Positions 1-8,470 of a stretch of 28,154 bases of DNA are shown here, piece after piece. Position numbers and translations under genes: made by a program. The notes below the pieces were generated by a model that was given only the letters and a program-made list of their open reading frames with translations, did no database searches and had not been told where the DNA came from. This DNA is from Thermoplasmata archaeon. GTDB taxonomy: Archaea > Thermoplasmatota > Thermoplasmata > Lutacidiplasmatales > UBA184. Numbering within the stretch: position 1 is the first letter of the stretch; each line of letters begins with the position of its first letter. Where the stretch lies: assembly GCA_030044695.1 (NCBI GenBank), contig JASIDM010000171.1, positions 1 to 28,154 of the forward strand, written 5' to 3'.

Positions 1-3000
1 GGCGGGGTCGCTGGGCGGGCGCGCCGGCCGCCGCCCCGCCGCTCGGCGGGCTCTTCGGCGGGGGCGGCGCGGTCATGCCGGTGCGCGCGGTCCCCTGGCC
101 CTGCTGGATCTTCCACTGGCTGAACGGCGTGTACGACGGCTGGCGCTTCCACCAGTCCCAGAACGCCCCCTCGCCGTAGTTCTCGCCGAGCTCCTTCTTC
201 GCTTCGGCGCGGAACCGCTCGGTGAAGTCGGCGTACGCCTGGCGCTCGGGATCCTCCGCGCCCTCCCCGGGCTTGCCGAGGAGCTGGGCGGCGCACTCGG
301 GGCAGAACTTGGACGACGCCGGGATCGTCGACGAGCAACGGCTGCACCGGACGACGTCGGACTCGAACTCCGCGCCGCACTTCGGGCAGGTCTTGGCGTC
401 CTCGGGGACGAGGTTGCCGCACTCGCCGCACTCGACGAGCTTGCCGGCGGCCTGGCGCCGCGTGAGGAGCAGGAACCCGACCGCGGCGACGACGATCGCC
501 GCGGCGATCGTGATCCAGAGCCAGAGCGGCAGCCCGAGGTACTTGTGGGTGAAGAGGCTCGACACCGGCGGGGCGGGGACGACGAACGACCCCGGCGTGC
601 CGATGGTGTAGTTCGTGACGACGCCGTTGTACGACGCCACCACGGTGAGGGTGTACCCCTTGCCTTGGGTCAGCAGGCTCGGGGTCCAGGAGAGGCTGAA
701 GCCGGCCGGGTGGCCTTCCTTGGCGGCCGGGGCGAACGAGCCCCCGGCGAGGACGACGGTCGACGACCCCGACGTCGCGACGAGCTGGAGGTTGTAGGCG
801 TAGCTGCCGTTGTAGATCACCTCGCCCGTGGTGAGGTAGCGGACCGTCGCGGTGAGCTTCGTCGGCGGGATGCTCACGTCGGCGACGCGGACGTTGCTCG
901 GCTGGATGTGGACCTCCTCCAGCGCCTGGAGGAACCCTCCGCTCTCGTTGGCGAGGTCCTGGTTCCAGGTGACGGTCAGCGAGAGGTTCGTGGTGACGAC
1001 CGCCTGCTGGAGGCCGACGATCGTGTCGTTGACGCGCCAGGTGAACGTGAGGGTGGCGTTCTGGCCGGGCGCGGTGAGGTGGGTCGACTCCGTGGGGACC
1101 GTGGCGAGGGTCGGCCCCTCGGGCGAGCCGTAGTTCAGGCTGCCCGACAGGCTCTGGATCGTCGCGGCGCCGCTGTCGGAGACGTTGACGTCGACGACGA
1201 GCAGCGCGCCGATGCGGAACGTCGTGGTCGTGACGTTGTCGGCCGTGACGACGATGCCGTTGTGCGCCGAGAAGGCGGCGTCGGCGTAGAACAGCGGGAA
1301 CGTGAGGCTGCCCCAGACGTCCGGCAGCCCGTAGCCGGCGGAGTCGAAGGCGACGCCGAGCGGGTAGGCGCTCACCAGGCCCGTGAACGCCTGGGCGGTG
1401 CCGTAGCCGGCCGGCGGGCTGACGATGACGTGGTAGTCCCCGAGGTAGTCGCCGTCCGGGGTGCTCTGACCGTAGATGTTGTTGGAGGCGACGAGGATCG
1501 AGGCGACCCCGCTGGGGCCCGATTCCCCGTACGCCGGATCGCCCTCGTAGCTGTCCCAGTACTGGACGTACCCCCAGATCGCCGGGTCGTAGGTGCTCAG
1601 GTTGTGCACGAGGTTGTTGGCGGTCTGGTTGTCGAGCTGGGGCGTGGGGTAGGCGTAGTCGGCGGTGACGGTCGAGCCCGGGACCCGCTCGATGCCGTTC
1701 TTGCCGTAGGTGATGACGTCGGCCCAGCGGAACAGGTAGGCGTGGCTCGCGTCGTCCGGGACGATCGCGCCGTAGCCGGCCTGGGAGGTGCCGTTCTGGA
1801 GCTCGCCGGCGACCGTGAGGTTCGCGAGGTACGCCGTCGAGCCGTTGGTGACGTTGAGCTCGTGGTCGAGCCAGGCGAGGGTGCCGAACGGAGGGAAGTC
1901 GAGCCCGATGTAGGTGTTGACCGCGTTGAGGACGCTGCCGGTGCCGTTGACGTTCTCGCCGAAGTCGAGCGGCGCGAACGGCTGGATCGAGAGCACGGGC
2001 ATCTCCACCGACGGACCGCTGCCGGTGAAGCCGACGGAGATCTGCGACGCGAGGTCGAAGTCCCCGCTGCGGTTGAGCCAGCCCATCATCCCGCCGGTGT
2101 CGTTGACCAGCTTGTCCAGCGTCGACGGGAACGGGTAGCTGATCTCGCCGGCGGTCCCGGAGACGAACAGGTACGTGCCGAGCAGGAAGCCATGACCGTC
2201 GTAGGTCAGGGTCAGGCTCAGGGACGTGTTGCCCGTGCTCGCGTTGTTGGTGTCGTCGTAGAGGAAGGTGACCTCTCCGCCGCCGATCCCGCTCGGGTAG
2301 AGGTAATCCTGCGTGAGGCTGGCGGGATCCGTCGGGGTCGTGAAGACGTCGGTCGAGACCCCGCCGGAGATCGGCATCTCCTCGGGGGTGTCGAGGGGGA
2401 ACGGATTGGGACTGCCGTTGGTCTGGAGGTCGTCGCCGTAGACGTCCGTGAGGACGCTGGAGAAGAGGTTCGCCGTGCCGCCCCCCGACACGTTGAGCGT
2501 CGGGGCGAACCCGGCATCCCCCACGATGGAGCTCGGCAGGACGAGGTCCGAGATCGACGGGTTCGAGCCCATTCGGGAGGAGTTCAGCGTGAGGACGCCG
2601 TCCGTGCCGACGTTCAGGAAGCCCCCGGTCTCGATGTTCGAGCGGTAGAACGTGAGCGAGCCGTCGTCGACGATGTCGAGCTTCGGGTACGGGTTGACGG
2701 AGAAGAGGTCCGACGTCAGCGTGGCGTTGCCGAAGAAGACCTTGCCGCCCGGCTTGACGGTCAGGTGGAAGACGTGGGAAAGGCGGGTCAGTGGGGTGCC
2801 GGTGTCGCCGACGAACTGGACGAACGAGAGGGTGACGTTGTGGACGATCAGGGTCCCTCCGGACTGGACCGTGATGTTGCCGCCCTGGTAGTACGTGCTC
2901 GGGACCGCGGGCGGGGCGACGCCCGGGATGTAGAACGTCTCGTCGTTGGTGACGTTCAGGTCGCCGTGGGTGGCGCCCGCGTCGGGCGACACCGCCGCGA

Positions 3001-3199
3001 CGGTCGTCCCCGGGACGGCGGCCGAGCTCGGCGCGGTGCTCGCGCCGGCGGCGTTCCGCGCGCCGTCGCCGACCCACAGCACCGAGGCGGAGAGCGAAAG
3101 CCCCGCGATCAGCACGACCGCGAGGAGCAGGAATCCCGTTCGGCGCACGGCGCGGACCGGGCCTCTCGGCGCGAGAGGCTCGTGTCGAAGAGCGCTCAC
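1..3199 (-). CDS. Large secreted, membrane-anchored glycoprotein with cytoplasmic double zinc ribbon (3' end cut)
   Basis: The minus frame is open from a GTG at 3199 to the window edge, giving at least 1066 residues with no stop. The N-terminus is Arg-rich, then hydrophobic (FLLLAVVLIAGLSLSASVLW), a signal peptide or anchor. Residues about 65-180 alternate short beta-strand and turn segments, as in a parallel beta-helix. More than 20 N-X-S/T sequons lie in the long extracellular part. A transmembrane helix (about residues 886-908, LWLWITIAAAIVVAAVGFLL) is followed by two four-Cys zinc ribbons (about 920-970: CGECG..CPKCG and CSRC..CPEC). The cytoplasmic tail carries an aromatic stretch (FWDWWKRQPSYTPFSQWK) and then turns Pro/Gly/Ala-rich. 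The start is chosen because a TATA-like box lies 30 nt upstream. The family was not recognised; a surface adhesin, sensor or S-layer-associated role is inference. Confidence 0.8.
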   Translation of the reverse strand, partial: MSALRHEPLAPRGPVRAVRRTGFLLLAVVLIAGLSLSASVLWVGDGARNAAGASTAPSSAAVPGTTVAAVSPDAGATHGDLNVTNDETFYIPGVAPPAVPSTYYQGGNITVQSGGTLIVHNVTLSFVQFVGDTGTPLTRLSHVFHLTVKPGGKVFFGNATLTSDLFSVNPYPKLDIVDDGSLTFYRSNIETGGFLNVGTDGVLTLNSSRMGSNPSISDLVLPSSIVGDAGFAPTLNVSGGGTANLFSSVLTDVYGDDLQTNGSPNPFPLDTPEEMPISGGVSTDVFTTPTDPASLTQDYLYPSGIGGGEVTFLYDDTNNASTGNTSLSLTLTYDGHGFLLGTYLFVSGTAGEISYPFPSTLDKLVNDTGGMMGWLNRSGDFDLASQISVGFTGSGPSVEMPVLSIQPFAPLDFGENVNGTGSVLNAVNTYIGLDFPPFGTLAWLDHELNVTNGSTAYLANLTVAGELQNGTSQAGYGAIVPDDASHAYLFRWADVITYGKNGIERVPGSTVTADYAYPTPQLDNQTANNLVHNLSTYDPAIWGYVQYWDSYEGDPAYGESGPSGVASILVASNNIYGQSTPDGDYLGDYHVIVSPPAGYGTAQAFTGLVSAYPLGVAFDSAGYGLPDVWGSLTFPLFYADAAFSAHNGIVVTADNVTTTTFRIGALLVVDVNVSDSGAATIQSLSGSLNYGSPEGPTLATVPTESTHLTAPGQNATLTFTWRVNDTIVGLQQAVVTTNLSLTVTWNQDLANESGGFLQALEEVHIQPSNVRVADVSIPPTKLTATVRYLTTGEVIYNGSYAYNLQLVATSGSSTVVLAGGSFAPAAKEGHPAGFSLSWTPSLLTQGKGYTLTVVASYNGVVTNYTIGTPGSFVVPAPPVSSLFTHKYLGLPLWLWITIAAAIVVAAVGFLLLTRRQAAGKLVECGECGNLVPEDAKTCPKCGAEFESDVVRCSRCSSTIPASSKFCPECAAQLLGKPGEGAEDPERQAYADFTERFRAEAKKELGENYGEGAFWDWWKRQPSYTPFSQWKIQQGQGTARTGMTAPPPPKSPPSGGAAAGAPAQRPR

Positions 3200-3223
3200 G
3201 AGCGTGAACAGTCGGGGTTCCCC

Positions 3224-3233
3224 TATTTAAATG
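3224..3233 (-). promoter_or_regulatory. TATA-like box for the large surface glycoprotein gene
   Basis: The minus strand reads CATTTAAATA in otherwise very GC-rich DNA, centred about 30 nt upstream of the GTG at 3199. The spacing suggests a leaderless or nearly leaderless transcript. Confidence 0.65.
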
Positions 3234-3276
3234 CCACGAGGAATTTCACGCCGTTCCGGGCCGTCGCCGGGGGCGG

Positions 3277-4317
3277 TCAATCGGGGGGGCCCAGGAGCAC
3301 GACCTTGCCGAAGCGGTCGGGGGCGTCCGTCCGCGCGAAGGCGGCGACGCCGTCCTCGAACGGGAACGTCGCGTCGACCACGGGACGCAGCTCGCCGCGG
3401 GCGAGGCGTCCGAGGACGTCGTCGAACTCCCGGGCCCCGGCCATCGTGCTCCCCCGGATCGACGCCTGGCGCCAGAAGAGCGTCCGCACGTCGATCTCGG
3501 CCCGCGGTCCGGCGGTCGCCCCGATCACCACGATCCGGCCCCCCCGCGCGACGGCGCGGACGGAGAGCGGCAGCGTCGGCGCGCCGACGGAGTCGAAGAT
3601 CACGTCGACCCCCTTCTTCCCGCTCCATTCCCACAGGACCCGATCGAGCGGGTGGGCCTCGTCGGTCCGCAGGAACGCGTCCGCGCCCAGCCGACGGACC
3701 GGACCTTCGTGGGCGGCGGAGCGCGAGGTGACGGCGACCTCGGCGCCGAGCAGCTTGGCGATCTGGACCGCCGCCGTCGCCACGGCGCCTCCGGCCCCCA
3801 CGATCGCCACCCGCTCCCCGGCGCGGAGCCCGGCCACGGTGGCGAGCGCCCTCCAGGCCGTCTGGAAGACGAGCGGGGCCGCCGCTCCCTGGGGGAACGA
3901 CCAACCGTCCGGCAGCGGCCGGACGTTGCGTCGGGGGGCGACGACGAAGCGGGTCGCGGTGCCCTGGAGGTGCTCGCCGACGATCCGGTACTCGCGGCAG
4001 AGGGCCTCCGAGCCGGCCCGACACGCCTCGCAGGTACCGTCCCATATCCCCGGGTTGATCAGGACCCGGGCCCCGACCTTCACGTCGGCGACGCCCTCGC
4101 CGACGGCGTCGACCTCGCCGGCGCCGTCCGAGCCGAGGACGTGGGGGAGGTCGACCCGGACCCCCGGGATCCCCGCGAGCGTGAACCGGTCCAGCCGGTT
4201 GAACGCGGCGGCGCGGACCCGGACCCGCACCTCCCCGGGCGCCGGAGGCGGCTCGGGGACGTCGACGTAGCCGAGGCGCTCCGGACCCCCGTGCTCGGCG
4301 AAGCCGAACCCGCGCAC
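3277..4317 (-). CDS. Medium-chain zinc-binding dehydrogenase / quinone oxidoreductase-like
   Basis: This 346-residue protein has the MDR fold order: an N-terminal GroES-like domain (residues 1-130), then a Rossmann NAD(P)-binding domain with a glycine motif (AIVGAGGAVATAAVQ, about 170-185). The catalytic-zinc Cys seen in alcohol dehydrogenases is replaced by the N40-R-L-D signature of quinone-oxidoreductase-like members. The structural-zinc loop keeps Cys96, Cys99 and Cys107 but has Asp93 where the first Cys usually sits. It starts at GTG 4317, 7 nt after the cysS stop, and is the last gene of the cysteine operon. It probably reduces an aldehyde, ketone or enone with NAD(P)H. The substrate is unknown and nothing in the sequence ties it to cysteine. 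Confidence 0.88.
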   Translation of the reverse strand: MRGFGFAEHGGPERLGYVDVPEPPPAPGEVRVRVRAAAFNRLDRFTLAGIPGVRVDLPHVLGSDGAGEVDAVGEGVADVKVGARVLINPGIWDGTCEACRAGSEALCREYRIVGEHLQGTATRFVVAPRRNVRPLPDGWSFPQGAAAPLVFQTAWRALATVAGLRAGERVAIVGAGGAVATAAVQIAKLLGAEVAVTSRSAAHEGPVRRLGADAFLRTDEAHPLDRVLWEWSGKKGVDVIFDSVGAPTLPLSVRAVARGGRIVVIGATAGPRAEIDVRTLFWRQASIRGSTMAGAREFDDVLGRLARGELRPVVDATFPFEDGVAAFARTDAPDRFGKVVLLGPPD

Positions 4318-4324
4318 GGCCGCC

Positions 4325-5767
4325 TCAGCCGCCCTGCCGGAGGCGCCACCGGGTGCCGTCGGCCCCGTCCTCGAGCTCGACGCCCGCGCGCGCGAGCTCC
4401 TCGCGGACCCGGTCGGCCTCGGCGAAGTCGCCCCGGGCCCGAGCTCGGGCCCGGGCCGCGATCGCCACCCCGACGATCTCCGACCAGCCCTCCGAGCTCG
4501 TCCCCGCCGTCGCCTCGAACAGGCCGAGCGTCTCCCGGGCCCAGTCGAACGGCGCCCGGAGCCGCGCGATCGCCGATCCCGAAAGCTCCTCGAGGGGAGC
4601 CCGGAGCTCCGAGAGCCGCCGGCTCCATCCGAACAGCAGGGCGACCGCGCCTCGGGTGTCGAAGTCCTGGGCGAGCGTGGCGTCGAGGCGCTCCACGAGC
4701 GCCGACGCCTCGTCGGCCAGCCCCTGCGGAGGCTCGGCCCCCGGCGCGTCGGGCCCCCGGCTCGCCAGCAGCTCGTCCAGGCGGGCGAGCGGCTGGCCGA
4801 GCCGACGGTACGCCTCGGTCGCTTCCGCGAGGCTGCGCTCCGCGTCGAACTCGAGCGGACTGCGGTACTGGGCGTTGACGAAGAAGAACCGGACGGGCCC
4901 GGCCCCCCAGCGGTCGATCACCTCCGAGAGCGCGACGATGTTCCCCAGGGACTTGCTCATCTTCTCCCCGGCGAAGCGCAGCATCCCGCCGTGCAGCCAG
5001 TAGCCGACCATCGGCGACTCGCCGGTCGCCGACTCGGAGAGCGCGACCTCGGCCTCGTGGTGGGGGAAGATCAGGTCGATCCCTCCACCGTGGAGATCGT
5101 ACCGGGCGCCGAGGAGCTTCACCGTGATCGCCGTGTCCTCGATGTGCCAGCCCGGACGGCCGGGCCCCCACGGGCTCTCCCACGACGGCTCGCCCGGGGT
5201 CGCCGCCTTCCAGATGGCGAAGTCCTCGGGGGCCCGCTTGAGGGGGTCGACCTCGACGTGCGCCCCGGGCCGGAGCGCCTGGGGGTTCTGCCCGGAGAGC
5301 CGCCCGTACCCCGGGAACTTCCCGACGGCGTAGTACACCGAGCCGTCGTCCGCCCGGTAAGCGTAGCCCGCGTCGACCAGGGTCCGCGCCTGCGCCACGA
5401 TCTCGGCCAGGTAGTCCGTCGCGAACGGGTAGTAGTTCACGGACCGGACCCCGAGGCGCTCCATGTCGAGCCGGTAGGCGACGAAGTTCCGCTCGGCGAG
5501 GGTCAGCGGGTCGACCCCGTCCTGCGCCGCGCGCGCGATCACCTTGTCGTCGAGGTTCGTCACGTTCTGGACGTAGAACAGCCGGTAGCCCCAGCGGCGG
5601 AGGGCCCGGGCGACGACGTCGAAGAAGACGAACGTCCTCGCGTGGCCGATGTGGGCCGGCGCGTACGGCGTCAGGCCGCAGACGTACAGGCCGACGCGGG
5701 GCGGGTGGAGCGGGGCGAACAGGCGCGTCTCCCGCGTCCGGGAATCGTAGACGGTCAGGCGGCGCAA
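4325..5767 (-). CDS. cysS: Cysteinyl-tRNA synthetase
   Basis: This 480-residue class I synthetase ligates cysteine to tRNA-Cys. It has the zinc-site Cys30 in YVCGLTPY, the HIGH motif at 39-42 and the KMSKS motif at 269-273. The FPHHEAE motif supplies the usual His and Glu zinc ligands. The residue that is Cys209 in E. coli is Asp211 here (GWHIEDTA instead of GWHIEC), so zinc coordination may differ. The C-terminal helical anticodon-binding region is present and length is normal (E. coli 461). The start is TTG at 5767, two nt after the stop of the upstream transsulfuration gene, so translation is probably coupled. Its position directly after cysteine-biosynthesis genes links cysteine supply to its charging. 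Confidence 0.96.
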   Translation of the reverse strand: MRRLTVYDSRTRETRLFAPLHPPRVGLYVCGLTPYAPAHIGHARTFVFFDVVARALRRWGYRLFYVQNVTNLDDKVIARAAQDGVDPLTLAERNFVAYRLDMERLGVRSVNYYPFATDYLAEIVAQARTLVDAGYAYRADDGSVYYAVGKFPGYGRLSGQNPQALRPGAHVEVDPLKRAPEDFAIWKAATPGEPSWESPWGPGRPGWHIEDTAITVKLLGARYDLHGGGIDLIFPHHEAEVALSESATGESPMVGYWLHGGMLRFAGEKMSKSLGNIVALSEVIDRWGAGPVRFFFVNAQYRSPLEFDAERSLAEATEAYRRLGQPLARLDELLASRGPDAPGAEPPQGLADEASALVERLDATLAQDFDTRGAVALLFGWSRRLSELRAPLEELSGSAIARLRAPFDWARETLGLFEATAGTSSEGWSEIVGVAIAARARARARGDFAEADRVREELARAGVELEDGADGTRWRLRQGG

Positions 5768-5769
5768 GC

Positions 5770-6912
5770 TCAGGTCCCCCGCAGGGCCCCGCGGACGTCG
5801 TCGACGAGGTCGGCGGGGTCCTCGATGCCGCAGGAGAGCCGTACGAGCCCGTCGGTCACCCCGTGCGCGAGCCGCTCGGCCTCGGGGACGCTGGCGTGGG
5901 TCATCGTCGCCGGGTGGTCGACGAGGGACTCCACCCCGCCCAGGCTCTCGGCGAGCGTGAAGACCTTGAGACGGCGGAGGAAGCGGAGGGTCGGAGCCCG
6001 GCCGCCGCGCAGCTCCACGCTGACGATGCCGCCGTAGCCGCTCATCTGGCGTCGGGCGAGCCGGTGCTGGGGGTGGGAGGCCAGTCCCGGGTAGAAGACC
6101 CGCCGGACCCCGCGGTGCCCCTCGAGCTCCTCGGCGACCGCGCGGGCCGCCTCCTCGTGGGCCCGCATGCGGACCCCGAGGGTCCTGAGGCCCCGGAGCA
6201 CAAGGTAGGCGTCGAACGGGCTCGGGACCGCCCCGACGGCGTTCTGCAGCCAGGCGTAGCGGGCCGCCGCCCGGTGCTCCTTGAGGACGAGCGCCCCGCC
6301 GATGATGTCGGAGTGACCTCCCAGGTACTTCGTCGTGGAGTGCAGGACGATGTCGGCGCCGAGCTCGATCGGGCGCTGGAGGGCCGGCGTCGCGAAGGTG
6401 TTGTCGACGGCGACGACCGCCCCGGCCGCCCGCGCGCGCCGGACGACCGCCGCGATGTCGACCAGGCGCAGCAGGGGGTTGGACGGCGTCTCGAGGTAGA
6501 CGAGGTCCGCCGGGCGCGCGAGCGTCTCGGCGACGACCGCGGGGTCGCCGAGGTCGACGAACTCGACCCGTACGCCGAACTGGCGACGGTGGTGATCGAG
6601 CAGCCGCCAGGTCCCCCCGTAGAGGTCGTCCCCCGCGACGATCCGGCTCCCCGACGGGAACTGCTCGAGCAGCGTGGTGAGGGCCCCGAGCCCGGAGGAG
6701 AAGGCGAGCCCGGCCCGGCCGCCCTCGAGCGCCGCCAGCGCCGCCTCGAGGACCGCGCGGGTCGGGTTCCCGGTCCGACCGTAGACGTACCCCCGGTGGC
6801 GGTTCGGCGCTGACTGACGGAACGTGCTGGAGAGGTAGATCGGCGGGTTCACCGCCCCGGTGAGCGGGTCCGGGGGCTGGGCGTCGTGGATGAGCCGGGT
6901 GTTAAACCGCAT
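5770..6912 (-). CDS. Cystathionine gamma-lyase / gamma-synthase family PLP enzyme
   Basis: This 380-residue Cys/Met-metabolism PLP enzyme shows the full family signature: YGRTGNPT (43-50) for PLP-phosphate binding by the neighbouring subunit, DLYGG near 96-100, the VDNTFATP segment (169-176) and the Schiff-base lysine K195 in STTKYLGG. In the reverse direction it would cleave cystathionine to cysteine, 2-oxobutyrate and ammonia; close relatives instead make cystathionine from an activated homoserine. The upstream neighbour is a cystathionine beta-synthase and the downstream one is cysS, which favours the lyase role in cysteine formation. The ATG at 6912 overlaps the end of the beta-synthase gene by 11 nt, so the two are probably translated together. 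The lyase/synthase choice cannot be made from motifs alone. Confidence 0.92.
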   Translation of the reverse strand: MRFNTRLIHDAQPPDPLTGAVNPPIYLSSTFRQSAPNRHRGYVYGRTGNPTRAVLEAALAALEGGRAGLAFSSGLGALTTLLEQFPSGSRIVAGDDLYGGTWRLLDHHRRQFGVRVEFVDLGDPAVVAETLARPADLVYLETPSNPLLRLVDIAAVVRRARAAGAVVAVDNTFATPALQRPIELGADIVLHSTTKYLGGHSDIIGGALVLKEHRAAARYAWLQNAVGAVPSPFDAYLVLRGLRTLGVRMRAHEEAARAVAEELEGHRGVRRVFYPGLASHPQHRLARRQMSGYGGIVSVELRGGRAPTLRFLRRLKVFTLAESLGGVESLVDHPATMTHASVPEAERLAHGVTDGLVRLSCGIEDPADLVDDVRGALRGT

Positions 6913-8302
6913 GGGCGCCCTCCCCCTCCGACAGGAACCCCACCAGATCTCCCCGCGTCAAGACGCCGATCGGCCTCGCGCTCGCCCGGTCGCGCACCAG
7001 CACGGCGCGCTCCTCGCGCAGCGTCCGTAAGAGTTCGGCGACCGCCGCGTCGGACGAGACCTCGGGCAGCGGGGGCCCGAGGGCGAACGCTGCGGACCGG
7101 TCCAGGAACGTCGCGTCCTCCAGGCCGCGGCGGAGCAGCTCGTCCTCCTGGAGCGTTCCCACGCTCTCCGCGCCGCGGAGCACCGGCAGCTGGGAGATCG
7201 ACAGCTCGCGCAGGCGGGCGAGGGCGTCCCGAAGGACGGTCGTCGGCTCGACCGAGACGAGCGCCGGCGTGGCGCGCTTGGCGTCGACGATCTCGCGCGC
7301 CGTCGCCCCGGCGCCGAGGAACCCTTTCTCCCGCATCCAGTCGTCCGAGTAGAACTTCGACAGGTACCGGTCCCCCGAGTCCGGGAGGATCACCAGCACG
7401 GACGCCCCTTCGGGGAGCGGCTTGCGGGCGAGCCACTTGAGCATGCCGGCGACGGCCGCCCCGGACGAGCCGCCGACGAACAACCCCTCCTCCCGCGCGA
7501 GGCGACGGGCCATCAGGAACGACTCCCGATCGCCGACCTCGACGAACTCGTCCATGTGGTGGAAGTCGATCGTCTTCGGGACCTGGTCCTCCCCGATCCC
7601 CTCGACGAGGTACGGGACCGCAACGCCGGGATGACCGGTGCGGAACGCCGCGGTGAGCACGGAGCCGACGGGATCGACCGCGACGACCTTGACGTCGGGT
7701 CGATGCTCCTTGAAGTAGCGCCCGATCCCGCTCATCGTGCCCCCGGTGCCGACGGTCCCGACGACCGCTGCGGGCCCGGGGCCGAGCTGGCGGTCGATCT
7801 CGGGGCCGGTCGTGCGGTAGTGCGCGTCGGGGTTGCCGGGGTTCACGTACTGGTTGGGGTAGTAGGCTCCCGGGGTCTCGGCGGCGAGCCGGCGCGCGAC
7901 GGAGTAGTGGCTCATCGGGTGGTCCGGCGGGACCCCGGCGGGGGTCACCACGACCCGGGCGCCGTAGGCCCGGAGCAGCCGGATCTTCTCGCTGCTCATC
8001 TTGTCCGGGATGACGAAGATCATCCGGTAGCCCCGGACCGCGGCGATCAGGGCGAGCCCGACGCCGGTGTTGCCGCTGGTCGCCTCGACGATCGTTCCGC
8101 CCGGACGGAGCCGGCCGTCGCGCTCCGCCTCGGCGATCATGGCGAGGCCGATCCGGTCCTTCACCGACCCTCCCGGGTTCAGGAACTCGAGCTTGGCGAG
8201 GACGCGGTACGGCGCGCCCTCGGTCACCCGGTGGAGCGGGACGACCGGCGTCCTGCCGACCAGGTCGACGATGCTCGTCGGCGGCGCGGCGGGGGTCGCC
8301 AC
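6902..8302 (-). CDS. Cystathionine beta-synthase with C-terminal CBS-domain pair
   Basis: This PLP-dependent enzyme of about 466 residues should condense serine (or O-acetylserine) with homocysteine. The catalytic domain (1-320) has the lysine K48 in NPGGSVKD, the SGNTG loop (76-80), GTVGTGGTMSG for phosphate binding and the GGSSGAA motif. It is followed by two CBS domains (about 345-460), which usually bind adenosyl ligands and tune activity. The reading frame stays open far upstream, but that part is antisense to the peptidase gene at 8843. GTG 8302 is preferred because the family fold begins a few residues later (IVDLVGRTP) and an AT-rich box lies 30 nt upstream. It is the first gene of the cysteine operon. 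O-acetylserine sulfhydrylase activity is the alternative. Confidence 0.9.
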   Translation of the reverse strand: MATPAAPPTSIVDLVGRTPVVPLHRVTEGAPYRVLAKLEFLNPGGSVKDRIGLAMIAEAERDGRLRPGGTIVEATSGNTGVGLALIAAVRGYRMIFVIPDKMSSEKIRLLRAYGARVVVTPAGVPPDHPMSHYSVARRLAAETPGAYYPNQYVNPGNPDAHYRTTGPEIDRQLGPGPAAVVGTVGTGGTMSGIGRYFKEHRPDVKVVAVDPVGSVLTAAFRTGHPGVAVPYLVEGIGEDQVPKTIDFHHMDEFVEVGDRESFLMARRLAREEGLFVGGSSGAAVAGMLKWLARKPLPEGASVLVILPDSGDRYLSKFYSDDWMREKGFLGAGATAREIVDAKRATPALVSVEPTTVLRDALARLRELSISQLPVLRGAESVGTLQEDELLRRGLEDATFLDRSAAFALGPPLPEVSSDAAVAELLRTLREERAVLVRDRASARPIGVLTRGDLVGFLSEGEGAHAV

Positions 8303-8328
8303 GAGCGGCGCGAACGGGGACTCGCGAG

Positions 8329-8336
8329 TTAACCCT
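8329..8336 (-). promoter_or_regulatory. TATA-like box for the cysteine operon
   Basis: The minus strand reads GGGTTAAC, centred 30 nt upstream of the GTG at 8302. It is the only AT-rich element at the right distance and would give a leaderless transcript. Confidence 0.4.
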
Positions 8337-8398
8337 ATCGCGCCGGTGAGGCTTCTCCCGTCCCGGTCGACCTCTCCCTGCCGCTCCGGCCGCCTACG

Positions 8399-8406
8399 GT
8401 ACGTAC
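8399..8406. promoter_or_regulatory. Palindrome GTACGTAC, candidate repressor operator
   Basis: A perfect 8-bp palindrome lies in the 168-nt divergent region between the cysteine operon and the BlaI-type gene, upstream of the latter's TATA-like box. BlaI/MecI repressors bind dyads with TACA/TGTA-like cores and commonly autoregulate, so this is a candidate operator. The palindrome is short and binding is inference. Confidence 0.25.
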
Positions 8407-8429
8407 TGGTTCGTTCCCGTCCGACCTCG

Positions 8430-8438
8430 GAGTTAAGG
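8430..8438 (+). promoter_or_regulatory. TATA-like box for the BlaI/M48 operon
   Basis: GAGTTAAGG is centred about 37 nt upstream of the GTG at 8471, which would leave a short leader of roughly 10 nt. Confidence 0.35.
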
Positions 8439-8470
8439 CGCAGGTCCCCCTCGACGCTCCGAGAGGCGCC

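Noticed and set aside
545..4270. A 1241-codon plus-strand reading frame
   Set aside because: Its product is almost all Arg, Val, Gly, Asp and Glu, and it lies antisense to the surface glycoprotein and the dehydrogenase. It is a GC-rich shadow.
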